NCBI GenBank assembly: GCA_030272585.1
Contig: BSYQ01000004.1
Span: 5,332,001-5,396,000, forward strand
Direction: 5' to 3'
From: Bryopsis sp. KO-2023
Lineage: Eukaryota; Chlorophyta; Ulvophyceae; Bryopsidales; Bryopsidaceae
DNA length: 64,000 nucleotides
Shown here: positions 1 to 10,683 of the stretch, in pieces
Layout: every line of letters begins with the position of its first letter
Numbering within the stretch: the stretch's first letter is position 1
Program-made: the position numbers and the translations under genes
The notes under the pieces: generated by a model
Told to the model about the DNA's origin: nothing
The model's input: the letters and a program-made list of their open reading frames with translations, nothing else
Database searches by the model: none

Positions 1-3000
1 TCCATCCCGTGTGCGCACCCACAAGAGCTAGCTTGCTTACGGGGAGGGATTTCTTGCGAACAGGAGTGTGGGGTGTTCATGGCGGCCGAGATTTCATAAA
101 CTTGGATGAAGAAACGTTCGGGGATGCACTCGGGGGGCACTATGGGAAATCGCGGTCTGTGCGGGGTGTTTTGCAGACCCCGCACAGAACCTTGACCACC
201 CATGCACAGGGCAAACAACACCCCGCACGGCTCTGTGCCCCGGTTTGGCCCCGTTTTTTGCGGGGTCCCGAATTAACCCCGCACAGACTGGTACCCCGCA
301 CACAGAACCTGACGTCTTTCCCGTTGTGGGACCCCGTACAGATGAAACATAGCCCCGTACAGTGTGCGGGGCAGCCTATTCTCTGTACGGGGGTGCCGTG
401 CGGGGTGGATATGAAAGACGTCAGGTTCTGTGTGCGGGGTACCAGTCTGTGCGGGGTTAATTCGGGACCCCGCAAAAAACGGGGCCAAACCGGGGCACAG
501 AGCCGTGCGGGGTGTTGTTTGCCCTGTGCATGGGTGGTCAAGGTTCTGTGCGAATCATGGACCACCCCGCACAAGGGGGCCAGGACCTCGCACAGTTGTG
601 CGGGGTCTCTGTGCGGGGTGAGTGTAAATAGCGTGTGCGGGCCCCTTCGATGTGTGTGCGGGGTGATTGTAAAAGGTTTGTGCCGGTGTTTTTGGGTCCT
701 GTGCGGGGTGAGGGAAAATAGCGTGTGCGGGCTCCTTTGATGTGTGTGCGGGGTGATTGTAGAAACACATGTGTGCAGGTTGAAGTCGACAATGTGGTGT
801 TACAATGAAACAATAATGACAAACCCCCTTTGAATTGTAGACCTCATTTTATGATCGAAGACTTCCCATTCCCACTTATTCCAAAAAAGAAATAGAAACC
901 AAAAAAATAGCCCAAAACCATGAACTCTGATCCTGCCATTCCGACCTTGTCTTTCAGTAATATAGAGCTCGTTGAACATAGAAATACTCAGCATCTGACC
1001 CACTTCCAACCGTCTTTCAATGTTTTTTTGAGCAAAGCAGAATAAGGCACATGAGGTGCAATTGTTCAAATGTTCATAATAACTGCAACATATGTTGTCA
1101 CATGCATATGAATCCGGGTTCACTGAGGTTGCGAAAGTCTTAATAAAGTCTGTTTCCTGAATCAAAACCAAATACAAAAAACGTTTTTTAAGAAAACAAT
1201 GTGCACGTCCGATACCAGAAACAAAACAAGCATGTTGCACCATAGTCGAAAAAAGGGGGGGCGGAAATCACCCTATCCAGCTGCCCTTTGCAATTGTTGT
1301 TACCTTTTTTTCATGGGGTGGGCAGGCTGCCCATTCTAACACACCTCCATCTTCCTTTCTCTGCTGGGATTAGTCTTTTTGATCCTCCGACCGAGCGGGC
1401 TGGCATTCTCGAATAATCTTCACTGTACCTCATCTTTACGGACAAAAGAATACATCCCCCCTCCCATAGACCCATGAGCTGATTAGCCCAGCCATCGAAT
1501 CCCTCACTGCCTGGCAGACAAAACCAGTTGTCAACCCCCCCCCCCAACCCAAAGGAAAGGCCTGCCCAATCAACAAGAACTAGGATCTGGTGTGTACTGT
1601 ATCATGCGAATTTTGTACATTTCCTGCGTCCAAGGGTTGGAATAAATCAATTATTTCAAGATAACTAAAAGCGACCTCAACATTTTTTCTTTTCTGCCTA
1701 TTTCCATTACTGCAAAAAAGGTTCCTGCTACATGAAATGCATCTTGCTGATGCACCCACAGCATAAATCCCTGTAACACATCAGGGCATTTTTTTTTGTT
1801 TTTCAACACACTTGATATTGTTTCCGGGACTGTCCATGTCGGCCCCATGGCAGAGATGTTGCTCATTCAATTTCCCACCTCCGACTTCCTCCTGAATATC
1901 GTTTCTCCACAGATTATACCTGGTCCACAATTTGGTGTTTTGCACTGGAAAAATCTCTGTCGTCCTCCTTCCTAAGCCTGCGAGAAAAATTACCAAAAAT
2001 TCATGATGCACAAAGAATAGATATTCCTAGCCATCTCCCCAAGGTCGAAACTCCATTCGAACCGATTGATTAAACCTCAGTGCACAACTCACCGCCACGA
2101 ACGGCATGATAAACTGAACAGAACCCGTTTCGCTCCAAACAGATATTCAATCTTCGCATGTCCTAGTTCAATCCATCGCCACCATCTGCATCGATTTCTT
2201 CATAAATTTCGGTGCCACAGTCACTTCCATCGTCGCTGGAGCTGGATGGCTGGGTGTATCTAGGGACATGCTGCTTGTGTCTGACTGCGTTCACCCCGAA
2301 CGGGCGACTAAATTGTGACTGAATCGAGGCCTTCGATAAATCTTTCCAAAAAAGTAAACAAAACAGTTCACGATACAGGATTTCAGATCCGACCATTATG
2401 TACCATTGGGTCCTCAAACCACCATTGTTTCGAAGGTTACTCTTTTGGGGGAAGGGGGAAATTGCCGGGTATCACGAGTGTGTGCATGGATACACTGGGG
2501 GTTCGTTTTGTTTTCTTTCAAACACCGATGCCTAGATTTGTTTGGTCGAAAGATTTGGGATGGAATACCTTCTAGAACCTTCACTTCACTAAAAAGACTA
2601 AGAAAAAAATCTGAGCCCCTGGCATCACTCCCACCTCTTTTCCTCGTTCTTCTTGTTTTATGAAGGAACTTCATAAGACAAATATGTTTTCCAGCCTCCG
2701 TTGAGACAGCTCCAGCAAGTACCTGGGCATCGGCCACAACCCCAGGCGTCAAAACGCTCCGAGATTCCAGGGGGTGTGCAGCCATGTTTTGAGAAGGTGC
2801 AACCTGTGAAGACTAATCAAACCAGAGTTGCTGAGAACTTATCAGTGACTTCATAAACAGCGAACAAAGTACAGCACACTAAATCAGCAGGATCAAACAA
2901 CCCAAGTTACTCTGCTTTCCCCGTTTCCCCCGACCAACGCTCCAGTCACTGCTTGGCCCCGATGTTTCTGTGCAAGTGCAACATGAAATCGACCTGCATG

Positions 3001-6000
3001 TAAAATTGAAACAAGAAAAGTTTTCCTGAAGTGCTGGTTCTTGATTTACCACCTCATTTACCTGCGACCCTTGCTGGTAAATGGCTGCACAGATTCCCAA
3101 GGGTTTAAAATAATAAAAAAAAGTTACGTGAAAAAGGTTATGACTGCATGCCCCAGGAATTCACGTTTGAAATTGGTGTGTCAGAAACCACCTTTTATTT
3201 TTTGTTCTGTGGCTGATTTTTTTCATTTCTGAGAGATATCTGTTAATACATTTCAAAAGGTTCACACAATGCAAAAAAAATCCAGTGCAGTCCTACCCAC
3301 TCCGGCCGGCCTTGCGTTGGTGAGGGCAGCGTTCCTGGTGGTGTTGCGATAATGGCAGCAGCTTCTTCAGGAGGTTCGATTTCATCTGTGATTGCAACGA
3401 GCACCACCCAGTCCGGCTCCGAGCCCTCTTCCTCTTAAAGTTTGGGATTGTCTTCTTCTTCTGAAGGGGATTCTGTCAATGGTGGCGATTGCCTGGATGT
3501 TGCCTTCTTTGTTGAGGGTTTATTTTTTCCCTTCCTTGGCTTCCTGGTTCCGGGAGTAACTTGCAGCAAAGCGCGTTCAGATAAGCTGCACAGGTCAGAA
3601 TTTGAAGCGCAAAGAGCCCTCTGGAATTCTCCAGCCCCTGGAAACATAACCAAGAAAAGCTGGGGGGGTTCTCTGTGGAGTCATGGGAAGCCATCCATTT
3701 CTGAAGTCAATCCTTTGATTCGTTGTCCATCCATCAATCCAGCGAATTGATTTTACCTTTGCAAGAATCTATTTGGACAGCAAATCAACATGATTGGAGA
3801 AAGCAAGAATTCGATGGATCAGCATCCTGTTCTGGTTTTTTTTTTTCACTTTTTCAAGAAAGTATACAATGCACAGGTTCGAACGTCAAACACAGACTTG
3901 TTTTATTTTCCTTTCCCTTTTTCTTTTTCTTTTTTTTTTTGGGGGGGGGGGATCGAAACAAAGCATCCCCACTGTTCCACTGTGATTCCAACCCCTTTCT
4001 TGGATGCTTGTTGAACAAGCTCCAAAATCTGGTAGGAGCCATAAAGAAAGGGTTTTTCAGAAAGGTCCATTGAGAGAAGCAACCAAAACAATGGTGGGCT
4101 GTGCTCACCTGTATTTTCTCATCTGATGAGAACATATGTCGGACTTGGCTTGCATTCGATATGCTGTTGATGTCCTCCATGAAAGCGTCATCCCTGACTT
4201 GTGTTTTTGAGAACAAGAACACTGTGGATTGCATATCTCTGTCAGCTTTCTTCAAGATACTTTTCGAGTCTTCCTCCCATTCTGATTTTCTGTAGCTCTT
4301 TGCTACATCCGCCTGCAAGATAGGAGCTAGGATTTCCAACCTTCAACAAGCAGGGGCAGAATCAACAAGATTGCAACAAGATTGCAAGCAGGTGACACGG
4401 AAATGCGTTATAGGCTGGCTCAGAAATTCAACTAACATTCATAAGGTGGCAATATCTTGAAGCCTCCTTTTTGTCCAATTTTTGCTAAAGTTAAAAAAAA
4501 AAAAAAAAAAAAATGGGGCGTGGTCCTTCAGCAAGGTAAAGTGCCGATGTAAAATACACGCAGGACACAGCAGTTGAAAAAAAAAACCCTTTGGCTCCCC
4601 TTGAACTGGTGGGAAAACCCAGGGGAGCTGCGTTGCGCGACGCGTCGCTCGTGTAAGAATCTCGCGGCGCTGCTCGAAGCAGGGCCCGAGGCCGTGCTTG
4701 GAGATGCGTCGAAAGCGTGGCTCACTGGAGGATTGCCGAGTACGCAGACGTCGTCCCTGACCCCTTTTCACCAACCGACCTCCAAAGATCTCGTTCCGAC
4801 GCTTGGACCACGCATGGCAGCGATCCTCCGTCGACCGCATGGCTCTCAGCCTATGGGAGGTCCGCCAGGTACTCGCGAGGGACTCGCTGCCTCCCCTGAC
4901 CATTTTCGTTCGACTCCAGCACACGATAGAGATCTGCGAACTGGCATTCCAAACGAGTGTGACAGATCACACCTCCCCCGCATTTCGCGATTCGATGACG
5001 TCAACCCTACCCCGCACAGGACAGTAACCTCGCACACGACTCTTTGCGGGGTTACTGTCCTGTGCGGGGTTGACTGTGCGGGGTTGATTTCCGCGGTTTC
5101 ATCCACCGCTGACGACTTCGCCAGCGACTCCGTTTTTCCGCCCCAGATCGTGACGGGAATGCCTGGGAGTCGAACCCAGATGTTTCCTACCATTCCCTCT
5201 CTCTGTCGCGTCGGTTTTCGCGACTTCAGTTTTTGGCGGAAATCGACGGTGATTTTACTACCCCGCACAGAGCGGGTTTTCCCATAGTGGGGCATGGATA
5301 CTCGACGGGCCTCTTCGGCAAATGGTGGGTGGTGTCGACATCTGTGGAGCAAATGGTTCGTCGCGCGTCTATCTTCCAGATATTTTCTTTCGACTGTTCA
5401 GAAGCGTTTGTGATATCCGCATTAAAAAATATGGCTGTGTGGACTGAATTCGAACGAGTTCTTAAATTCTTGGAAGGACGAACATAGCCGTGGTTTTCCT
5501 GCAGGCACAATGGCAGAACGGACGGCTACTTACCATATGATCGCGGATTCGATGAAGTCTACACGACGGATTTGTACTACTACAAAAACAACCGCGCAAG
5601 CCACAATGGGGTCCCTATCCAAACAACGGGATGGGCAACCGAAAATATCGCGAACTGGACGATTAATTTTATGAGCGAGAACAGGGACCGTCCTTTCCTG
5701 GCCTACATACCATTCATGGCGCCTCACCTGGGAAAGGAATACGGTGCCCAGAGTGAAAACTGGCACGCCCCTGATGCTTTTGTGTTAAAGTACCAAAGAA
5801 AAGGACTCGATGCGGCGCTGTCCAGGCTCTATGGGATGATTGATTTCATGGATTTTCAGGTAAATATTTTGCGAACTCAGGCGTGCCCAGCTCACCCCCT
5901 TCGTCTCAATGGTAACTGTCTTAACCCAGCGCACCGCAATCACGAAATGATCATACCTCGTTGTCTGCGTGGCAGGTTGGCAGGATGCTGGCGGCCGTGG

Positions 6001-7070
6001 ATCGACTGGGGCTGGGTGAGAATACGGTCGTTGCTTTCTTTTCCGACAACGGCCCGATAGATGGGGGCCGGCTCAGCACGATCGAGCGGGATGGACGCAA
6101 CCTCTACAACCTGAACGGAAACAAAGGGGAGATATTCGATAACGGTATCCGAGTTCCGCTTTTTGTGCGGTGGCAAGGGCACTTCCCGCCGTCTGTCGTC
6201 GAGGATGCCCTCGTTTCGATCACAGACATATTTCCAACTATGATGGATCTATCTGGTGCAAGGAATCGAACATATGGCAAGCCAATAGATGGGTGGAGCC
6301 TATCCAAACTTCTGTACAACCCCAAAGTCGTCAGCGAATCCTGGAAGCAGCGAGTTCTGTTCCACACATCCGGGGCCCCCGAATGGACAAGGCGTGGTGG
6401 AGTATACGTGCCTTTGCCTGATTTGGGGAGGAACAAAGCCGATCTCGTGCTCGGTCGCGATGGCCGATGGGCAGTGAGGGAGGGGCGGTACAAGCTGGTC
6501 CACTTTTTTGGAAGAGAAGAAGTTTTCGACATGATTCAGGACCCCCAAGAGTCGTCGCCTTTGGACAACCCAATCCTGCATCAACACCTGAGAAACAAAC
6601 TGGGGGAATGGTGGCTGAAGATGTTGGTGGACCCTGGCTCTTTCACAACGCCAGTCTTCCATATCGGATGGCCTGGACGCTCCACGAGCAAAGTACTAGC
6701 TATGGCGGCGGTCCAGACCTCGCCGCGTGTGTTCCTACACTCACATGACGCGTCTGGTTGGGTTGAGGAGGGTACTTTTGCTGTATACCAGGTCAATATA
6801 TTGACAACGGGCAGCTACATTGTGAGAGTGAGGGTGCAATCCACGCACCCGATCGGCGGCGTTGTCAGGGTATCATGTGACGATGGCAGGAAATCCAGTG
6901 TGGCTGGATGGATAATGGCCAATGGGTACCTCGGGGTCATATCGTTGCAGAGAGGAGGTGGGCAGTGCTACATGGAGTTCAAAATTGCAACCAGCACTGG
7001 GGGTGCAGGATTGTATGGAGGTCGAGCAAGAATGGAATCTATCGATTTCGATCTTTTGCAGGAGAATTAG
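1..7070 (+). CDS. Arylsulfatase-type sulfatase (5' end outside window; frame interrupted by a transposon)
   Basis: Hydrolyses sulfate esters, probably in the secretory path or outside the cell; substrate unknown. Visible coding blocks: 1-137, 5290-5324, 5505-5859 and 5976-7070 (about 538 residues, stop TAG). Introns 5325-5504 and 5860-5975 are ordinary GT-AG. The first block carries the sulfatase signature VCAPTRASLLTGR; its Cys (codon 12-14) is the residue converted to formylglycine. Later come LFGKWHNG (split by the intron at 5325), AYIPFMAPH, the metal-site stretch FSDNG and the C-terminal VREGRYKLVHFF. The last ~120 residues look like a beta-rich carbohydrate-binding-type appendix. Between codons ending at 137 and starting at 5293 the frame holds a 5152-bp insertion. 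Removing it with one GGG gives the family-typical spacing ETFGDALGGHGYSTGLFGKW. Whether this allele is still expressed is unknown. Confidence 0.88.
181..552. repeat. Perfect 140-bp inverted repeat near the left end of the CACTA element
   Basis: Bases 181-320 and 413-552 are exact reverse complements over 140 bp by hand reading, separated by a 92-bp spacer (321-412) that itself contains smaller GTACGGGG/CCCCGTAC palindromes. Each arm contains several GTGCGGGG units. As RNA this would fold into a very long hairpin; as DNA it could form a cruciform. Perfect arm identity argues for recent origin or ongoing gene conversion. Confidence 0.9.
611..770 (+). repeat. Tandem repeat, about 90-bp period, subterminal in the CACTA element
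   Basis: A unit starting GTGCGGGGTGAG at 611 recurs at 701 with a few substitutions (second copy partial, to about 770). Each unit contains three GTGCGGG motifs. Together with the inverted repeat at 181-552 it forms the left subterminal block. Confidence 0.8.
2163..2803 (-). other. Two candidate minus-strand exons of unknown gene inside the CACTA element
   Basis: 2723-2803 is open for 27 codons between an acceptor-like CACAG and a donor CAG|GTACTT. 2163-2318 is open for 51 codons after GATTCAG and ends with TAG; it has an acidic Ser/Asp/Glu-rich tail (QPSSSSDDGSDCGTEIYEE). Both are phase 0 and lie downstream, on the minus strand, of the dynein-like exon at 4109-4312, so they could be exons of one captured gene fragment. 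No family is recognised, and intervening exons could not be assembled. They may be chance reading frames. Confidence 0.22.
4109..4312 (-). pseudogene. Dynein heavy chain AAA4-like exon fragment
   Basis: Read on the minus strand, a 68-codon block lies between acceptor TTGCAG and donor CAG|GTGAGC. It contains SYRKSEWEEDSKSIL, TVFLFSKTQ and DDAFMEDINSI, matching the dynein motor stretch usually read as (N/E)WREDLK, TVFL..(D/N)TQI and ESFLEDINN(I/L)L in the fourth AAA module. The usually conserved LNSGEVPNLF part is degraded to SNASQVRHMF, and neither the preceding Walker A region nor the following stalk-side exons are found nearby. A real dynein heavy chain spans about 4500 residues, so this is a stray exon, most simply captured by the transposon. 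It could instead be a very divergent nested gene. Confidence 0.55.
4388..4428 (+). repeat. Dispersed ~45-bp repeat, partial copy in the CACTA element
   Basis: ACACGGAAATGCGTTATAGG then CTGGCTCAGAAA shares the 3' half of the family; the CTGACTCAGAAA tail is shared with the copy at 35102. Confidence 0.6.
5007..5090. repeat. Right subterminal inverted repeat of the CACTA element
   Basis: ACCCCGCACAGGACAGTAACC at about 5010 is the reverse complement of GGTTACTGTCCTGTGCGGGGT at about 5050, with a short loop holding CGCACACGACTCTTTGCG. Two further TGTGCGGGGTTGA units follow. These mirror the GTGCGGGG units at the left end and support the mobile-element call. Confidence 0.8.
5155..5197 (-). other. 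tRNA acceptor/T-arm minihelix-like structure
   Basis: On the minus strand GGGAATG pairs with CATTCCC over 7 bp, enclosing an 11-nt linker and a perfect T-arm (CTGGG, loop TTCGACT, CCCAG). The B-box GGTTCGACTCC is intact. D and anticodon arms are missing, so it is not a functional tRNA. It lies inside the CACTA element, near its right end. It may be a truncated tRNA relic or a Pol III B-box. Confidence 0.45.
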
Positions 7071-7377
7071 TTGGATTTAGAATTGGCAGCTTGTAGTGAT
7101 AATGCAGCATCTTCCAGAGACCTGATCAGACCAATTCATAGCTTTTTTTCTCAGCTGTTGCTGGTACCACAGGACATTGTTGTTTTTGGAATTATATACA
7201 AGAGGTTGTGGCTTTCTATTTTCATTGCTCAACAAACTTCAGGCAGCCATGGATACCCTATGTTTCTCTATAATGGAAAGCAAAACTTACAAACCCCTTG
7301 GCACGGCAGAAAACTCGCAAACACTCGATTTCCAAAACTGAAAAAAAGAGTCAAAATTGTGGCGCACAATTTGCATC

Positions 7378-7425
<48 letters not shown>

Positions 7426-7509
7426 CTCAAAATCAAAACAAAGGGAAAATTCACTTCCCCCAAACCACGACACTAATAATGCTCCACCATAAAGGGCAAA
7501 AATAAAGAA
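7071..7509. other. Spacer between the sulfatase and cyclophilin stop codons
   Basis: The two genes converge here. The stretch holds the presumed 3' untranslated regions and a long CT microsatellite at about 7380-7421. No other gene is seen. Confidence 0.6.
7380..7421 (+). repeat. (CT)n microsatellite
   Basis: About 20 CT units in a row within the convergent spacer; it creates a spurious Ser-Leu reading frame. Confidence 0.95.
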
Positions 7510-10241
7510 TCAAACGTTACCGCCTTTGGAAACTATGACTTTATTGAAGGGTTTTCCAAATCCTCTCTCAGCCACATCCGCCCTTTTATCACCGAAAGTC
7601 TTTGCAGCCATGAAAAAAGGGGAGGAGTTGTTTTCCTTGACCGTCGGCAACCCTTGGAGCTCTTTAACCGTTTCTAAACCCTCCACGACTCTTCCTACGA
7701 CGAGGTGGGTTGAATTGAGTTGGGGGCATGGAGACGTCGTGATTGCGAAAGCAGTGCCATTGGGAGCCTCTCCCAATTGGTCCTGAAATCAAGAAACCAT
7801 ATCATGTGCGAAGACCAAAAACAGAGAAAGAAAATGAGCGAATTTGGGAGAAATTAAGATAAAGAAAGAGAAAAAAAATTCAAATTCAGGAGATTACGAA
7901 GTGTAATGTCGATGTGCTGGGTGGATTTTTTTTTTTGTCGTTCGACTCAACGAATGGCAACGAGTTGTGAAACCCGCTCATCCCTCTACACACCCCTCCC
8001 AAAAAAAAAAAAAGGCTTCAAAGAGTGGATACTGAGACTTCCAATGAACAGGTCATTCTTGGTGGTCGAAGTTAACCATTGAAACATACATGCAAAAAAA
8101 ACTTAAATTAACTGTAAATAATTAAATATATAAAGTCAGCATTTAAATCTTCCTCAAAAATTGCCCTACCAGGCTAGAAACATGTGCTGTCTAACTGGAA
8201 CAGGTGACCCACCAAAAAAATAAAAATAAATAAATAAATAATATTATTAAACAGGAATGCATACACACATGTGCAATCTCTCTCTACAAGGAAAAAGAGG
8301 GTCAGAACACCAGTTTTTGTTCGAGTTTTCCCCCACACCCCCCTTCTGGCATCGTTTACCTCGACGGTGACAAGCTTCCCTTGAATTGCAACCATTCGTG
8401 ATTTGGTTTGGGGCTCAGCCAGAGTTTTCACCAAAAGGGAAACCACTCCACCCGAGTCGTGGGAGTGACGGCCGGCAGCGAACTCACCCTTGGTAAAACA
8501 AAGGCACAGAAAACAATAAAAAAAAAATGGTGAAGTCCCTACCTCATGTATTGATGATTTGTATGTCATACAGGAAAGTATATGTATATATATATATAGA
8601 TATGTGGACCACTGCTCCAATACTAGAAGAAGCTGGATTTAACATTCAAGCCGCACTGTTGGTTGTGAAACCCCACATCCAACTGGAAAAAAAGGTTCCT
8701 GATATGACTAATTCCACAAGGTCTTTCTTTTCCCCGTAACCTTCATCGTTTTTTCACGTCAGAAAATCAGCAGAAACTCCTTTCCATCGATATTTTGTCA
8801 TAGTGTCCTTTTCCTTCAATTAATATTTTTTTGTTATTATTATTATTTTTTTGTCATTTGTTGTGTGGCAAAAATATATCCCGTCAGGCACCGGAATGAG
8901 CCGCCCATCGAAGAAATACACATTAAACTAATAAAAATACAAATCGATAAATCGATTGGAAGGAAATAAAATGCAAAAACAACATATGCTGCCGAAAGCC
9001 TCACCAGGAGATCTTGAAGAGAATCGCCGCCTGCAATGGGAGACTCGTACGTGTCGCTGTATGACAGTCGTTTAACCCCCTCATTCGTGACATATGTCTG
9101 CTCGGCACCACACACATAAACACACAAATTTTTCTGTGAAAACCTCTCCTCCTGCCAATAATTTTCCTTCTTTCTTTCTTTTTTTTTTCTTGACATCAAA
9201 CATGATCTATTGTGAAATTCTCGAGATATTAGGCTAAGAAACAAACGCAGCCCATGTGTTTTCTGGCATTCTGTGAAATCCCAATCCATCAGCTTATTGT
9301 ATGTATGGTAGATGGAATATTGATGCCCCTGGTGTTCAAGCAGTGCGATTGGTTTAGGAAAATAAAATTATCTGCTGGAGTTTATCCCATGCCAGCCCTT
9401 ACGATGTACAAAATATGAAAATATGAATGTAGTTGAAAGATCTGTTCAGTTTCTGGAAATCCTGGTCTGACTACTCTTTCAGCGGGAATCGTCTCCACAC
9501 AAATATCCAAAAATGTTGACTCGCGACGCCAAAATTTAACGACTGTTCGGAGCCGTCCAGATTCTCGACGGCAGACCTGGCCCGAATAGCAGTTGTATGC
9601 AGCTGCGTTTCACACTCTGTGCCTGGACTGATGCGTGCAGTTGATGATTTCGGGAAATAAAGAAAACTCACAGAGACGTCAGGCCCTCAAGCCCGATCGC
9701 TCCGCAATCTCTGGCCAGTCCACCTGTCTCAAGGAATCGAACTTCGATAGCCGATACGCCACCCCTTCTTTGCCGACGGCGAGGTCCGCGAAACGCTGCG
9801 AGCCCACCGGCACGTCGTCGAAGAGCTCGATCACGATGCGACCGGCAGGTTTGCGGTCGACGGAGACGTCCAGAAACACCTTCACGGCGCGAGACAAAAA
9901 TGCAGCCATTCAACTTCTGATCGAACGCACTAACCAGAAAACTTCAATTGGTTTGTACGCCGAGTGCTCACGGTTTTCGACTCGCTGGGGATGCTGGATG
10001 GGGGAGTGACATCGTCCTCACTGCGCGCCTGCAGGGTCGACGCCGCCAAGTCGACGGCACCGATAGACCCCACCAGTTTCAGGAACGCGCTTCTCGGCAT
10101 GCACGGTCGCGCAGGCTCCACAGAAACGCTTCGTTGGCCGTCGACACGACGCGACGCTTTCAGTCGGGAACACCGATCGCATTTCCGTGACACCCCGATT
10201 GCTGGGCGAGCCGCGGTCGGAAGAGATGTCTGCGAACGCAT
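7510..10241 (-). CDS. Divergent cyclophilin-fold protein, possibly plastid-targeted
   Basis: Exons on the minus strand: 9724-9909, 9005-9097, 8360-8488 and 7510-7782, all phase 0, giving 226 residues from ATG at 9909. Motifs: VFLDVSVDRKPAGRIVIELF (start of the cyclophilin barrel), PNGTAFAITT, LVVGRVVEGLETVKEL and GDKRADVAERGF. The last is typical of a plant and algal subfamily of atypical cyclophilins. The catalytic Arg of FHR and the GSQFFI stretch are replaced, so prolyl isomerase activity is doubtful. An upstream 90-codon exon (9972-10241) could splice from ACC|GTGAGC to GTGAAG|GTGTTT in the same phase. It would add a Ser/Arg-rich leader and a hydrophobic AFLKLVGSIGAVDLAAS stretch resembling a plastid/lumen targeting signal. 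Which start is used is unresolved. Confidence 0.8.
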
Positions 10242-10683
10242 ATTTTCGTTTCCTAATCGAACTAAGCCCAACAACAAACCCAAACAGGACGGGAAAAAAA
10301 AACCCAACCTGACACAAAGATCGGACGAAAATTCGCTGCCGTACACATCCCGGTTATTTTTCTTGCGGTAATTGTTTTTGGCTTCATAAAAATTCATACC
10401 AAATTTAAGCCTCATGCGATGCGCTTCCCGCCGACTCTGTCAGCGCTTCCACACTTTGAAGCGTGTTGTCACGGCTTTACTGGGCCGTCTGGCATCCCAC
10501 AAATCGCGGCGATCTTTGACAGTAACTACGATGGTGGTGCGGCACTTCCTACTCACCGGTTACGCCCGCATCAGACAAAAGTCGGACCTCTCCTCACAAT
10601 TCCAAAGAAACCGTTCCCAGACTTTCGCAATTCGCCGGGCTGCTGTGCCAAGCTAAGAAAGAGGAAACCAGAAACGTGTCTTT

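Larger units (their letters stand above)
138..5289. mobile_element. CACTA (En/Spm-like) DNA transposon, non-autonomous, inserted in a sulfatase exon
   Basis: The insert starts CACTATGGGAAA and ends TTTCCCATAGTG, perfect 12-bp terminal inverted repeats beginning with the CACTA that defines the superfamily. It is flanked by GGG on both sides (135-137 and 5290-5292), the 3-bp target duplication expected of CACTA elements. The similarity continues inward: both ends then carry a CGC/GCG stretch and a TCTGTGCGGGGT block in inverted orientation. Many more TGTGCGGGG units lie in both orientations at 155-760 and 5007-5090, resembling the subterminal transposase-binding repeats of En/Spm elements. No transposase was recognised inside. 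The interior is mostly AT-rich and includes a dynein-like exon and a few candidate minus-strand exons. What is seen: termini, duplication, subterminal repeats. Inferred: superfamily and non-autonomy. Confidence 0.8.

Noticed and set aside
9-740. Open frame continuing from the sulfatase into the GTGCGGGG repeats
   Set aside because: After codon 137 it translates inverted-repeat DNA. The same region is open in several frames and the sulfatase domain resumes at 5293.
3302-3637. Minus-strand frame rich in Lys/Pro/Glu, continuing across a single TAA
   Set aside because: Tempting as read-through or a TAA-coded residue, but other genes here (RPL26, histone H1) stop cleanly at TAA at the expected place. 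The stretch has no family match, and its phase does not fit the dynein-like exon.
4574-5287. Long plus-strand open frame (about 237 codons)
   Set aside because: It runs through the subterminal repeats and the transposon terminus and starts in a poly-A run. No domain, and the overlapping minus frame is equally open, so it reflects GC-rich repeat sequence.
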